A DNA stretch of 64,000 nt, taken from an uncultured Christensenellaceae bacterium (GTDB lineage Bacteria > Bacillota > Clostridia > Christensenellales > Borkfalkiaceae). Position 1 is the first letter of the stretch; each line of letters opens with the position of its first letter. Positions 23,410-34,900 of the stretch are shown here, in pieces. The stretch is taken from contig CAJUJF010000010.1 of the NCBI GenBank assembly GCA_910586825.1, forward strand, positions 1-64,000, in the 5' to 3' direction. The position numbers and the translations under genes were made by a program. Below the pieces are notes generated by a model, which was not told where the DNA came from, did no database searches, and saw only the letters and a list, made by a program, of their open reading frames with translations.

Positions 23410-25959
23410 TTATTTTTTGATAGCGGCGTTTTCAGCGTCGTCGATGACCCGAATCAGCCCGCGGGCGATCAATTCTTCGGTCGTGGAATACGGTTCGGCG
23501 TAATCAACGGATTCGTGTTCTATCCGCACTAAGCCGTGTTCCGAAAACACCGTTTCGATCAACTGCTTTGCATAATCGAGCCTGCGATCGGTCTGCACGC
23601 GATAAAGCAGAGGCGTTTTGGTGTTCTTACTCGTAAGCGACAGATCTTCCACCTTGTATTTCGTATTCGCATAACGCGCGGGATCGGCATTCAAGCAAAG
23701 ACACAGCGTTTCCCCGCGGACGACGATCGTAGCAAGACTGACTTTTCCCTTGCGGAAAGATTCGCGCTTCCAATAAACTTTATTGCGCACGCCGCGGAAG
23801 GAGAAAATGCAATTCTTTAACGCCGAATAACGCTCTTTCAACCCCTTGTCGCCCTGCGCGACGTAAGCCGTAAGACTGACGTTGTACCGCACGACGTTGC
23901 CCGTTTCAGTCACGACGATTTCCGCGGCGTCCTCGTTCTCCTCCTCGTTTTCCGAAAACAACACCGCGAGAGGAATTTCTTCCGCCTCTACCTGTTCTTC
24001 CGACTCTTCCTCCTCCGGAACGGGCGCGGCTTCCGCCACAACGACCTCTTCCGCCGCCTCTTCGGGGAAAATTTCCAAAACGGGAGTATCGTCCTCGTCT
24101 TCGATCGTCATCTGTGAAAACGGTTCCCCGAACAAAGTCTCTTCTGCGATCGGCTCCGCTTCTTCCGGTTGCGATTCCGATTCGGTGACGGTCTCTTCTT
24201 GCGTATCTTCGGGAACGGGTTGTTCGACAACGGGCTCTTTGGGCTTTTCCGGTTCGGAAAGCGTTTCTTCCGCGTGCGCGATTCCCCCGAACGGCGTTCC
24301 GCCCTCTCCCATCACTTTGATCAGCTCGCGTTCGATCAACGCTTCCGTCGTCTCGTACGGTAATCGGTAATCCTCCGTTGCCGCTTCCGCCAAGCGCTCG
24401 ATCCCCAGCTCCTCCATCATCCGATCGATCAGATCCTTCGCGTAACCCACCCGCCGTTCGTTTCTGATCTGATACAGCAACGGCGTTTTCGTCTTGGGAC
24501 TGCGGATCCGCAGATCTTTTACCTTGTACTTCGTCTCCTCGTATTGATTCGGTTCCGTCGCGAGACACAGACACAGCGTCTTTCCGCGGATCGCAAACGT
24601 TGCGACAGTCTGTCTTCCGCAATGGAAACTATCCCGTTTCCAACTGATCCTGCTCTTTACTTTCTTATACGAAAGCAGGTAGTTTTTCAGTTCCGTGTAA
24701 CGCGCTTGCAACACGTCGCCGCCCTGAATGAGCCGCGCCGTGAAACTGCGGTTATAGCGCAGAACCCGACCCGTTTCCGTCACGACTACTTCGACCTCTT
24801 CCGTCTCCTCGTCGGCGAAGTCTGCAAGCGTCGCATCGTCCTCTTCTTCCTCTTCCGCCGTTGTTTCGGCAACGGGTTCCTCGGACTTTTCCGGTTCGGG
24901 AAGCGTTTCTTCCGCGTGCGCGATTCCCCCGAACGGCGTTCCGCCCTCTCCCATCACTTTGATCAGCTCGCGTTCGATCAACGCTTCCGTCGTCTCGTAC
25001 GGTAATCGGTAATCCTCCGTTGCCGCTTCCGCCAAGCGCTCGATCCCCAGCTCCTCCATCATCCGATCGATCAGATCCTTCGCGTAACCCACCCGCCGTT
25101 CGTTTCTGATCTGATACAGCAACGGCGTTTTCGTCTTGGGACTGCGGATCCGCAGATCTTTTACCTTGTACTTCGTCTCCTCGTATTGATTCGGTTCCGT
25201 CGCGAGACACAGACACAGCGTCTTTCCGCGGATCGCAAACGTTGCGACAGTCTGTCTTCCGCAATGGAAACTATCCCGTTTCCAACTGATCCTGCTCTTT
25301 ACTTTCTTATACGAAAGCAGGTAGTTTTTCAGTTCCGTGTAACGCGCTTGCAACACGTCGCCGCCCTGAATGAGCCGCGCCGTGAAACTGCGGTTATAGC
25401 GCAGAACCCGACCCGTTTCCGTCACGACTACTTCGACCTCTTCCGTCTCCTCGTCGGCGAAGTCTGCAAGCGTCGCATCGTCCTCTTCTTCCTCTTCCGC
25501 CGCCGTTTCGATAGCAGCTTCTTCGGGCTTTTCCGGTTCGGAAGCCGAATCGACGACCGGCACCGCCTGAATGGGCGGAACCGCGACTGCGATCGCTTCC
25601 GGCGCGGAAATCTTGGTAACGACTTCGTACTTTTCCGCCGCCGAAGAGATGATATTCCGAAGATCGGAAATCGTCTTTTCTTCCGAAGCGGCGTACTTTT
25701 CGGAATCCTGTACGGCGTTAATGACGCCCTCGACGTTGTCCTTATCGACGCTCGCACCGACGTTCATGTTTCTGAGCTGTTGCATCAGAATTTCGCGTTC
25801 CTGTTGCAACAGCTTGTCGTACAGTTTCCGTTCGCCGCGCTTATTGAAGAAATAGGCGACGACGACGTTCGTCACGATCAGCGCCGCGACGACGATCGCC
25901 GCGACGATACAGATGATCGTTTGCGTAGGGGTAAATACGGAAGCAAGGATACCGTTCAT
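23410..25959 (-). CDS. Membrane protein with three tandem unknown domains
   Basis: An 849-residue protein. One transmembrane helix (about residues 14-37) is followed by positive residues (NKRGERK), so the bulk should be cytoplasmic. Next comes a short coiled coil (LLQQEREILMQQL), then three copies of a roughly 140-residue domain joined by acidic Glu-rich linkers. The domain runs from VVVTETGRVLRYN through LKNYLLSYKKVKSRISWKR and RGKTLCLCLATEPNQYE to YAKDLIDRMMEELG. Copies 1 and 2 are identical over most of their length at DNA level; copy 3 has diverged. I have seen this domain type only in uncharacterised Clostridia proteins. Its start overlaps the stop of the 4976-residue gene (TAATG), with GGAGG inside that gene, so the two are translationally coupled. 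The last gene of the operon. Confidence 0.8.
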   Translation of the reverse strand: MNGILASVFTPTQTIICIVAAIVVAALIVTNVVVAYFFNKRGERKLYDKLLQQEREILMQQLRNMNVGASVDKDNVEGVINAVQDSEKYAASEEKTISDLRNIISSAAEKYEVVTKISAPEAIAVAVPPIQAVPVVDSASEPEKPEEAAIETAAEEEEEDDATLADFADEETEEVEVVVTETGRVLRYNRSFTARLIQGGDVLQARYTELKNYLLSYKKVKSRISWKRDSFHCGRQTVATFAIRGKTLCLCLATEPNQYEETKYKVKDLRIRSPKTKTPLLYQIRNERRVGYAKDLIDRMMEELGIERLAEAATEDYRLPYETTEALIERELIKVMGEGGTPFGGIAHAEETLPEPEKSEEPVAETTAEEEEEDDATLADFADEETEEVEVVVTETGRVLRYNRSFTARLIQGGDVLQARYTELKNYLLSYKKVKSRISWKRDSFHCGRQTVATFAIRGKTLCLCLATEPNQYEETKYKVKDLRIRSPKTKTPLLYQIRNERRVGYAKDLIDRMMEELGIERLAEAATEDYRLPYETTEALIERELIKVMGEGGTPFGGIAHAEETLSEPEKPKEPVVEQPVPEDTQEETVTESESQPEEAEPIAEETLFGEPFSQMTIEDEDDTPVLEIFPEEAAEEVVVAEAAPVPEEEESEEQVEAEEIPLAVLFSENEEENEDAAEIVVTETGNVVRYNVSLTAYVAQGDKGLKERYSALKNCIFSFRGVRNKVYWKRESFRKGKVSLATIVVRGETLCLCLNADPARYANTKYKVEDLSLTSKNTKTPLLYRVQTDRRLDYAKQLIETVFSEHGLVRIEHESVDYAEPYSTTEELIARGLIRVIDDAENAAIKK
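24259..24860. repeat. Direct repeat copy A (602 bp identical)
   Basis: Base-by-base comparison shows identity with 24901-25502 at an offset of 642 bases. It covers the second domain of the 849-residue protein. The period of 642 is a multiple of three, so the frame is kept. Flanks outside the block differ after a few bases. Confidence 0.95.
24901..25502. repeat. Direct repeat copy B (602 bp identical)
   Basis: The partner of 24259-24860; it covers the first domain. Full identity implies a recent duplication or ongoing gene conversion, in contrast to the diverged third domain (about 23430-23900). Confidence 0.95.
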
Positions 25960-28900
25960 TACTCTTCACCTCCCGATTTCTTTGCGCTCTTTTTCCGCGC
26001 CGTTTTCTTCGGCTGTTCCGAAGCGGGTTCCGCTTCGCTTTGAACATCTTCCGCAGACGGTTCCGCCCCTTCGCCCGACTGTTCCGCGGACGATTCGTTC
26101 GGTTCTACGGCTTGATCCGCGGACGGCTGCGCAACGGGCGCTTCCGCTTCCTTTGCGTTCGTTTCCGCGCGCGCCTGAATCGTTTCGTGGAATTCTTTCG
26201 CCGCCGCGGCTTCCGCCGCCGCTTCGACGCGTTTTCTGCGTCTGTGGACGAGATACTGAATTCCGATCGCGATCGCGGAGATCCCCGCAACGACTCCGAG
26301 CGAACTCATGACGATCACGAAGATCGTATCCCAGCCGACAACGCTCCAATCGAACTCGATGGCATCCGTCGTGGAATCCGCCCATTCGAAGTTAAACGGA
26401 TCTTTCAGCGTGACGGTGACTTTGAACGTTCCACCGTAACTGATTTCGTTGCCCGCGATCTCCATCGTCGTTTCGTCGAACCCGACGGGCATATAGCGCA
26501 GCATGCCGCCGTTTACGATGAACGTGGAAGTGTTCGCCGTAGGCTTTTCGATCTTCTTGCGCGCGACGTTCCAGACGAGTACCGCGTCCCCCGATTCGTC
26601 AAGTGCAACGCCCTCGTCCCAACGGTAGTTCGACGCGTCGCTGATCCTGAACTTCACGGTATACGCGCCCGCGTTCAACGCGCGAAGCACAACGCCTTCC
26701 GCCGTCGCGGCATACCCTTCCGTGTAATCGTATACGATCTGCGTACGCGTGTTATCGTATCCACGCACCACCGTCTGCAACAGCGCGCCCGTGTAAGTGT
26801 CGTTCTTGCTTTCGCCTTCCGCAACGACGGTCAGCGAAGGCGCAGACAGCCTTGCCTTTTCGATGACGAATTCCGCCGCGCCGCTCGTCGCGCCGTTGTA
26901 GTTCTCCGTCGGACGGACCTCGACGCGCACGAACCAAATGCCCGCCGCCGAGGGTACGGTCGTCGTCCAGTCGTCGGCATTTGCCTCGCCCGTTTTACTA
27001 TAATAATACGTGTAACTGTCCTGATTCGTGAGCTGGGTCTGCGTAGACGGCGCGTTCGGCGCGTTTCCGTACGTCCAGCCCTCGATGGAGACGTCCTTTC
27101 CGTCCGCGGTCGGCACAAAGCTGATTTCACCCTTTTCGATCGTGAACGAAACCACCCGCGTCGGACCGTCTACCGTCGCCCATCTGTAATTGTTGAAGTC
27201 TTTGAGGGTAAGCGTGACGTCCCAGACTCCGACGTTCACATAGGTAACGGGCGTGACTTCGTAGAGCGCTTCGTAATCGTTTGCGTTGAGCTCCGGACGA
27301 AGTTCGCCGCCGGTATACGTTGCGTTCTTGACCGTGATTCCGGAATTCGCGGCATCGATCACCTTTTTGGAAATCACGTATTCCACGCCGTTGCTCGCGG
27401 TGAGCGTATAATTGCCGGAAACGCTTCCGATCGGCTTCGCAACATAGTTGCCTGCGCGCGTAGGCGCCGCGTCGGTTGCCAGAAGTTCGGTAAAGCTCCA
27501 TTCGCCGTCGTTCGAAGTCCCGAAGTAAACGAAGCGGAAGCTGGGAACGATGATGTTTTCGATCTCGGCAAGATTCTTGCCTGCGTGCGCGCCGTTCGCC
27601 GCAACCATGCTCTGCGCGTTGTATGCGGGCGCGATCGCGGCGCCGCCGTATTCTCCGCCGCCGCCCGTGAACTCAACGTTGATTTGCAACGGGCTCACGA
27701 TGTACGCGCCGATTACGGGGAAGGTAACTTCGTAGTTTCCGTTCGAATAGTCCGCCGCGATGCGCATCATGTAGTTGCCCGCGCCGTAACTTCCGTTGCT
27801 CGCAGGCGCGTCGTACAGCGCGAGCGATTCGTAGATCCGAAGATCCGCGATCTCGTCTCCCGCGACGATGCCGCCCTCGGGATATACCGTGATCTGTGCG
27901 GAAGCGAGGGAGAACGGATCTCCGTATACCGCGTTCACGCTGCCGATCAACACGCTGATCTGCTTCTTGGTTACCGTAAATTCGCCCGTTGCAACGACGA
28001 CGTCGTAGTTGTCCGCCGTAATCCCCGTCACGACGTCGTATTCCGTGCCGTAAAAGGTATGTTTGGTGCTTGCAAGGGTGAGCGCGTAACTGCCCGCGTT
28101 GAGCTTTTCGGGCGTTTCGACGAGCCGATACGTCACGCCGCCGTCGGCATAGCGGAGAACGCTCTCCGTTTCGCCCGCGACAAAGCCCGCGAATCCGAGC
28201 GCGTACTGTTGCGACCCGCCGACGGGATCGAACGCCGTTCCGTACACCGCGGTCGCCGAGGGCGTCACGGTGATCCGCGCGCGGCGGATTTCGAAGTCGA
28301 ATTCTTCGCCGACGGCGCGCGTTCCCTCCGTCCCCGCATAATAGTTGTTCGTCGCAGGGCTTACCGCGCGCACTTTGTAATTGCCCGCCGCAACGGGTTT
28401 CCGCGTTGACCAGACGCCGTCCGCGAAATACTCGATTACGATTTCGCCGCCGTAAGTCGCTTCCGCCTCGGGCGCCGCGTAATCCTGCCCGTAAACCAGC
28501 GCTTCCAACACCGAAGCGTCGAACCGCGTAACGGCGTGGTCGCTTGCCGCCGCGACCGACCAGACAAAAGTCGCAACGTTGTTCGCGAGATCGTAGCGCA
28601 CGCTGTCGATCCCCTCCGTTTCGTCCAGATCGACGAGCATGTAGTTTCTGGTATCGTTCAGACGGAAGGTCACGGTGTAATCCCCGCGATCGGTCTGATA
28701 GACGATCAAGCCGTTGTTTCTTCCGTCGCCGTCCGTCGTCGTCTGCGAAACGCCGTCGTACACCACGTCGAACAGCGTGAAATTGTAGGTGAATCTCGTG
28801 CTCAGCCGTTCTCCCGTAAACGTCGGATCGGAAGATTCGACTTTCGGGCGCGACACCGTCGCCTGCGTGACGACGAAGAGCAGATACGCATTCGCGCTCG

Positions 28901-31900
28901 AAATCTCTTCCGTACCGGGATAGTATGCACGAAGCATGTAAGTTCCCGCATTGCGGGGTACGAACGCGGAGAACGTTCCCGCGCCGAACGCGGCGACGGG
29001 GTCGCTTTCCGTAAGAAGATTTCCGTAATTTGCGAACCCGTCGGGGATCTTGCTCGGATCGACCGACGCGTACGCGAACTGCACGGACGAAGACGTGCCG
29101 TCCCCTACGTTCTGTAGGCGATATTCCGGCGCGGGGTGAACAACTTCCTTCGGCGTATACTGCCAGCCGGAATAGGTGAGCACGAGGAATTTCGCCGCCG
29201 TTGCGGAGAAGCGCACGCTCGGCATCGTGACCTGATCGGTCCCGAACGTGTAGTTGTTCCTGGCGCCGTCCTGCAATCTCACGACGAGATAATACTCACC
29301 CGTACCGTAGACGCGGATCGTAAGACCGTTGTCCGATTCGTGATAAGTGCCGTCGGCCAGCGCGGCGATATCGGCGACCGAAACGAGGTCGTATGCCCTA
29401 TCTTTGTCCGGACGGTACTGGATGACGACGGGTTCCATGATCGCCGCAATGTACGAAGGCAGTTCCAGAACCTTTTTGCCGCGATCCTTTTCTTCGTCCC
29501 AGGCGTAATAGGATCTTCCGTCTTCGGTGGTACCGTAGTTCGTCCAGTTCAGACTGAGTTCGCGCTGCAATACCGCGTAGTTCAGCGTTTCCGAAGTCTT
29601 GGGCGTACTGCCCGTTTTATCGGATACGGACACGACTTTATAGTCGTAGTTTCCGCTCTCCGAATTAAGCGTCACGGTCACGGTATATTTGCCGACGCGC
29701 GTAGGACCCTGATTCGGGATCGCGTCGCCCGTTCCTTCGCGGTACGCATAGCTGTAAGAAGCGATCTTCGGCGCGATCGCCGTCGCATTGGCGACGACTT
29801 CGTACCCGTCGGTCTTGATATCCGTTCCTTTGACCGCGCTTCCGCCTTCGTAATACACGCCCGCATTGTTGATGCCGTAAAGCTCGTTGCCGCCGAAATC
29901 TTTGAACACGATTTGCGCGGCGTGATTTCTGCCGGAGGCGCCGCCCTTGTAGTTGAAACGGTCGAACACTCCCGACTCCGAGACGATCGACTCGGCATAG
30001 TTTCTGTCTTCCGTTTCCGCAGTGACGAGACGGGACACAACCGTCATTTCCGCGGGCATGAAAGTCGTTTCGTTGCTCCAAGTGCCGTCCGCGTTCATGA
30101 CGTTAATCGCATAGTTGGAGAACGTGACGCCGTAAGGAATCACTTTGTATACGGAACCCGCGTGACTGTTCCACGCCGCATAATTCTCCTCGCCCTTTCC
30201 GGAAACCAGCTCGGTACGGAATTGCAAACTCCCCTGCATCTGATTGCGGTTGCCGAGGAATTCGTACTCGTTCCCCTCGTCGTGCTGCCAGCCGTAATAA
30301 CGAACGGTAAAATAGCTGTCGCGCCTATCGTCCAACTTCACGGTGTTTCCGTAAGTGATATTGAATTCGCGGAATTTGCCGAGCGAAGCCGCGTCCTCCC
30401 GATCGACGGAAACGGTCTTGTTGTCGCCGTTCATGCCGACCGAACCGGCATAGACGTAAAGCTGCGCTTTTTCAATGCGGAACGAAGGCATGTTCGTATT
30501 CGAATCCCCGTGTTCGCCCGCAAAGATCGTATCGCCCGCCGCGTTCTTGAACGTCGCGCGATAATTGGATTCGCCGACGTGCAGCGTCATCACGTAGTCG
30601 CCCGCGTTGATCGCGGAAGTGCCGCCGAAATCCAAGGTCAGTTCGAAGAGATCCGCGTAATTTTTGGAAGCGTCCCCCGCCGCCGCGCCATACCATTTGC
30701 GCGAAGAATTCGGATCCTGCGGCGCAAAGAATTTGTCGGCATACGCGCGGTAATCCACCGTCTGCGCAAGACCCGTGTAGATCTTTCTCGCCCAGGCGTA
30801 AGTCGAAGTATCGTCTTTGTCGTAACCGTTTACGATCACCGTGATTTCGCGGCGGTTTACCGTGAGCCGACCGTTGGCGTCGCCGGATGCGGCATTGTAA
30901 GTGACGTCGTAATTGTACGCCCAAAGCCCGCCCGGCAGAACGTACAGCCCCGACGCGCCCGCCTGCGATTTTGCGGGATCGTATTGGGGTGCCGTAAAGA
31001 CAGGCGCGTTCGTGAACGAACCTGCAAACGCCGCGTTTTCCGCCGCGATTTTATCGAGCGTCTTTTGCGTGAGCGAGAAGCCCTGGAAGAGCGCCGCCGC
31101 TTGCGCGTCCGCCTGCTGAGAGGCGTTCCCGATCGGCGTGCCGTACTGCACCCATGCGTCTTTCGCGGTCACGTTGAACGTGTCGGGAAGGATCGTGAAT
31201 GTGAAGGAAATCGCGCCGTCTTTCAGATCCGCGCCCATTTCGAACACGTAGTTTTCCATGTCCGCGCCGAGCGACAGCGTTACCGTATAAGTACCCGCGT
31301 TCTTTGCCGAAAGCGTGAATACGTATCCCGCATAAGTACCGCCGTACGTGGATTCGAGGCTCAGACTTCCGAACGCCGCCGATTCGGAAGCATTCAGTGC
31401 GCGGCGCTGCGCGGAAACGGCTTGCGCGAGATTCACCGCCTCGCTGCCGACGTAGTTCCCGAACGTATAGGTGAGCGTATAATCGTTGTCCGCTCCCGCG
31501 CCCTTGTACTTAAAGGAATTGTCGTTATAAGCCGCCGCGCGGACGCGATCGGCGCCGTCGATTTGGACGGAAGCCCGCAACGGCCGTTTTGCAATGTTGA
31601 TCGTAGGATTGCTCGCGCCGCCCGGATTCCAAGTGAAATCGGGATTGTCTACCACGAAACGGTATTCGTATCTGCCCACGTTGACGGGATCGGCAGTCCA
31701 ATCCTCCGCGCCCGAACCAGCAATACGGTACTGCGCGTTGATCACAACGCTGTACTTCTCGTCCGCGGGCTGCGCGGTATAGCCTTTGGATCTTCCGTCG
31801 TAATACATCGCATCGGTGTCGCCGTCCGCATAAGCCTGATAGGTGCCGTCCGCCTTGCGGTAACTCAGATCGGAAGACGACATTCTCAGGTCGGCTTTTT

Positions 31901-34900
31901 CGATCGTATAAGTCCCCGCGGGATAGACGCCGCCTTCCGGCGCGCCGATGACGGTTGCCGTCGCGGCGAGTTCGCTATGATACCCCGACACGAAAATATC
32001 GGAGAAATTCCAAGCCGCATCGCCTTTATGGAAATAATCTTTCACGGCGGCTTCCGTATCCGGATCGCCCGTATAAACAGTCTCGACGGTGATCGCGTAA
32101 TTCTTTTTCGCCGCCTCGTCTTGATAGAGCGCGAAGATCGGATAGTTGCCGACGTTCTGCGTGCGGATTTCGTTTGCAGACGCGTTGAGAATCGCGTTGG
32201 TGCGCAGTTCCACGACCGCCCGCGCGGCGTTGTCGTACACCCCGTTATAGGGCGCGGCGACGCCGTAGAAAGGCGTACCGGTAAGCGCGCCGTATTCGAG
32301 TTCCGAACCGAGCGCGGCGGTAAACGTAAGTTTCTGTTTCCCGCCCGGCTGACCGTCCGCAATGCTCGTTCCCGACGCCGCGTTGTAGTCGTAACGGCTC
32401 GTCTGACTTTCGATCCGAATGACGATCGGACGAGGCAACACGTGAAGCGTGCCCGTCACGTTCTCCTGTACCGAAGACTCCGCCGTGTAAGAAGCGTTCA
32501 GATGCACGGTATAATTGCCGTACTTGTCATTCGGCTCACCCGCGACCGCGCTGACCGTATAGTCCGCAACGGGACTGCCAGCGTCCGTATAGCCCGCCGC
32601 CGAAAGCGAATAGGCAAGCACTTCGTTAAACCCGTCCGGCGTGCCGTCTCCGTCGCCGTCCGCAAGTCCGTATACCTTGACCGAAGCGATCAGATCGGGC
32701 TTTTCGCCGTAATATGCGTACGAATCCCCCGTCCAGAGATACAGATCTCTCTTTCCGATGCTGAAATAACGGCTCGCTTCCGGAGTCTCGCCGTAATCGG
32801 CGGTGCCTTCCAAGATATAAGAAACTTTATAAACGCCCGCGTTGAACGAACCGCCCGAAAGCAGCGCTTTAAACAGCGCGTCGATGTCCGACGAAGATTC
32901 TCCGAGCTGTTCCCATGCGGAACCGTTGTAATAGAACACCGTGTAGACGATCGCGTCCGCGCGGTCGCCGCCGAGCAGCGTCGCGGGCTTCGTGATCCGA
33001 TGATCGCCCTCCGCGTCATAACCGTCAGCAACGCCGTTCACACCGTTTACGCCGTAAATCCAAGCGTACAGATCGCGAACCGTTTCGAGGCTTTCGCCCG
33101 TCTTTTCGTTATGGAAATCGAATCCGCTCGTGAACGCGTTCTGCGCCTGCGTGATTCCGATCACGCCCGCAGGCGCGCCGATCGTCTGTCCTTCCGTCAG
33201 CGTACCGTCCGTAACCGTTCCGGAATATTCCGCGCCGTCGACCGCGAACGTAAAGTCGTAATTGCCCGAAAGCACGACTGCATACAGCGGATAAACGCCG
33301 ACCCCCTGCGTGGCGGCGATCGTATCGCCCGTCAGCGTAAACGCCGTCGTCCGAAGCATCGCGATATCCGTCTGCGCGTCGGGAAGCGCCGATACCTTTC
33401 CGTCCGCCGCGGAACCGATTTCGAACGCGACGTGAGAAGCGTTCTGCAATATCGAAACGTCTTTGCCCACATAGTCGGGACTCATGTAATTCACGTCCGA
33501 ATTGCTCTTGATCGTAACCGTTACGGGCAGTTTGCGGATATGAAGCGCGCCTTCCTGATAAGTGAACGTATAATTCAGCGAATCGAGCGTAAAGCCGTCC
33601 GATGAAACCGCGGTCGTATACCCTTTTCCGACGGGATTCCGATTCCCCGCCGCCATCGAAGTCGTGAAGCCGAACGAACCGCTCAACCCGTTGATCGTAC
33701 CGTATGCAAGCCATTTCGCTTCGTCGTTCCCGACAAAGCCCGTGACCGAATATATTCCGGCGGGAAGCGGCTCGCCGTCCGAAATCGTGACCGTTGTCGC
33801 GGGATTCTTTTCTCCGTAATACAGCGCGTGATCGCCCGTAAAGTTTACGGTGAGCGTAAGCTGTGCCTTGGTGATTTCGACGCGCACGCGGATCGGCGCG
33901 CTGTCGGCGTGGTTGGGCGCCGTCGCCTTGACCCAATAATAGGTTTCGCTCATAGCGTCGGCAACTTTGGCAGGGAAGTTTCCCCACGCGGACGAAGCCG
34001 CGGGCGGCGTATCGGACGATCCTTTCGCATACTTCCACACGACGGGATTTTCCGCCGCGTTCCAAGCCGTCGCGGCGACTGTGATCATGCCGCCGCCGTC
34101 GTCTTCGGAAAGCCAAGGATAGCCCTCCGACCCTCTGTACGGTTTCGTCTGACCGTCCGCGTTTACGTCCCCGAGCGCGGCGGGCGTGACCGTATACACC
34201 CCGAGTTCGGCGAAGTCTCCGTCCGATACCGCGGCGGACGATACGGTGATTTCGTAGTTGGCGTTCGCCGTTTTCGTCAGACGCACGGAATATCCGCCCT
34301 CTTTCACCGCAAGCCAGGTGCTATCCGTGACGTTTTCCGCGTCCGAGAACAGCGAGAGCGTGAAAATCTTATTCGGTGTATCTTGAGGAACCCGCCAATC
34401 CGCGTCGCTGCCCGCGCCCTTGTTGGTCCAGACGACCGAATACGCGTTCGAAAGGTCCGCCTTTTCCTCGCGGTATTCGTGCGATTTTTGCGATTCGTCG
34501 CCCGTGATCGAAACGGTGATCTTGCGCGGAACGACTTCGAAGTTTCCGAAATGATCTTCGGTAACCGTGAGTTCGTAATTGGTTTTCCCGAAATCGGTAA
34601 GGACGGGAACGAGTTCGTAATCGCCTACGTTGACGGTCCCGCCGTACACGACGCCCGATTTTCTGACCTCGTACGTCACGATCTTCTGCGCGGTGTCGTT
34701 GCCCGTCTCGCCGTCTGTAAGATCGCCCGCGATCAACTGCAAGCTGCCCGCGACGTAATTCCAACGCGCGGCGGAAGTGTCGATCGCGTTTCCGTACACG
34801 TGACCCGCGACGCCCGTCGTAACGGCGACCCCGATCGCGCGTTTTTCGATTTCGAGCGTTGCGCCGACGCTTGCCGAACCCGTCAGCGTGAAATTATCGT

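Noticed and set aside
24259..25502. Insertion element or CRISPR-like repeat
   Set aside because: The repeat is in frame, encodes a protein domain and has no terminal inverted repeats or spacers.
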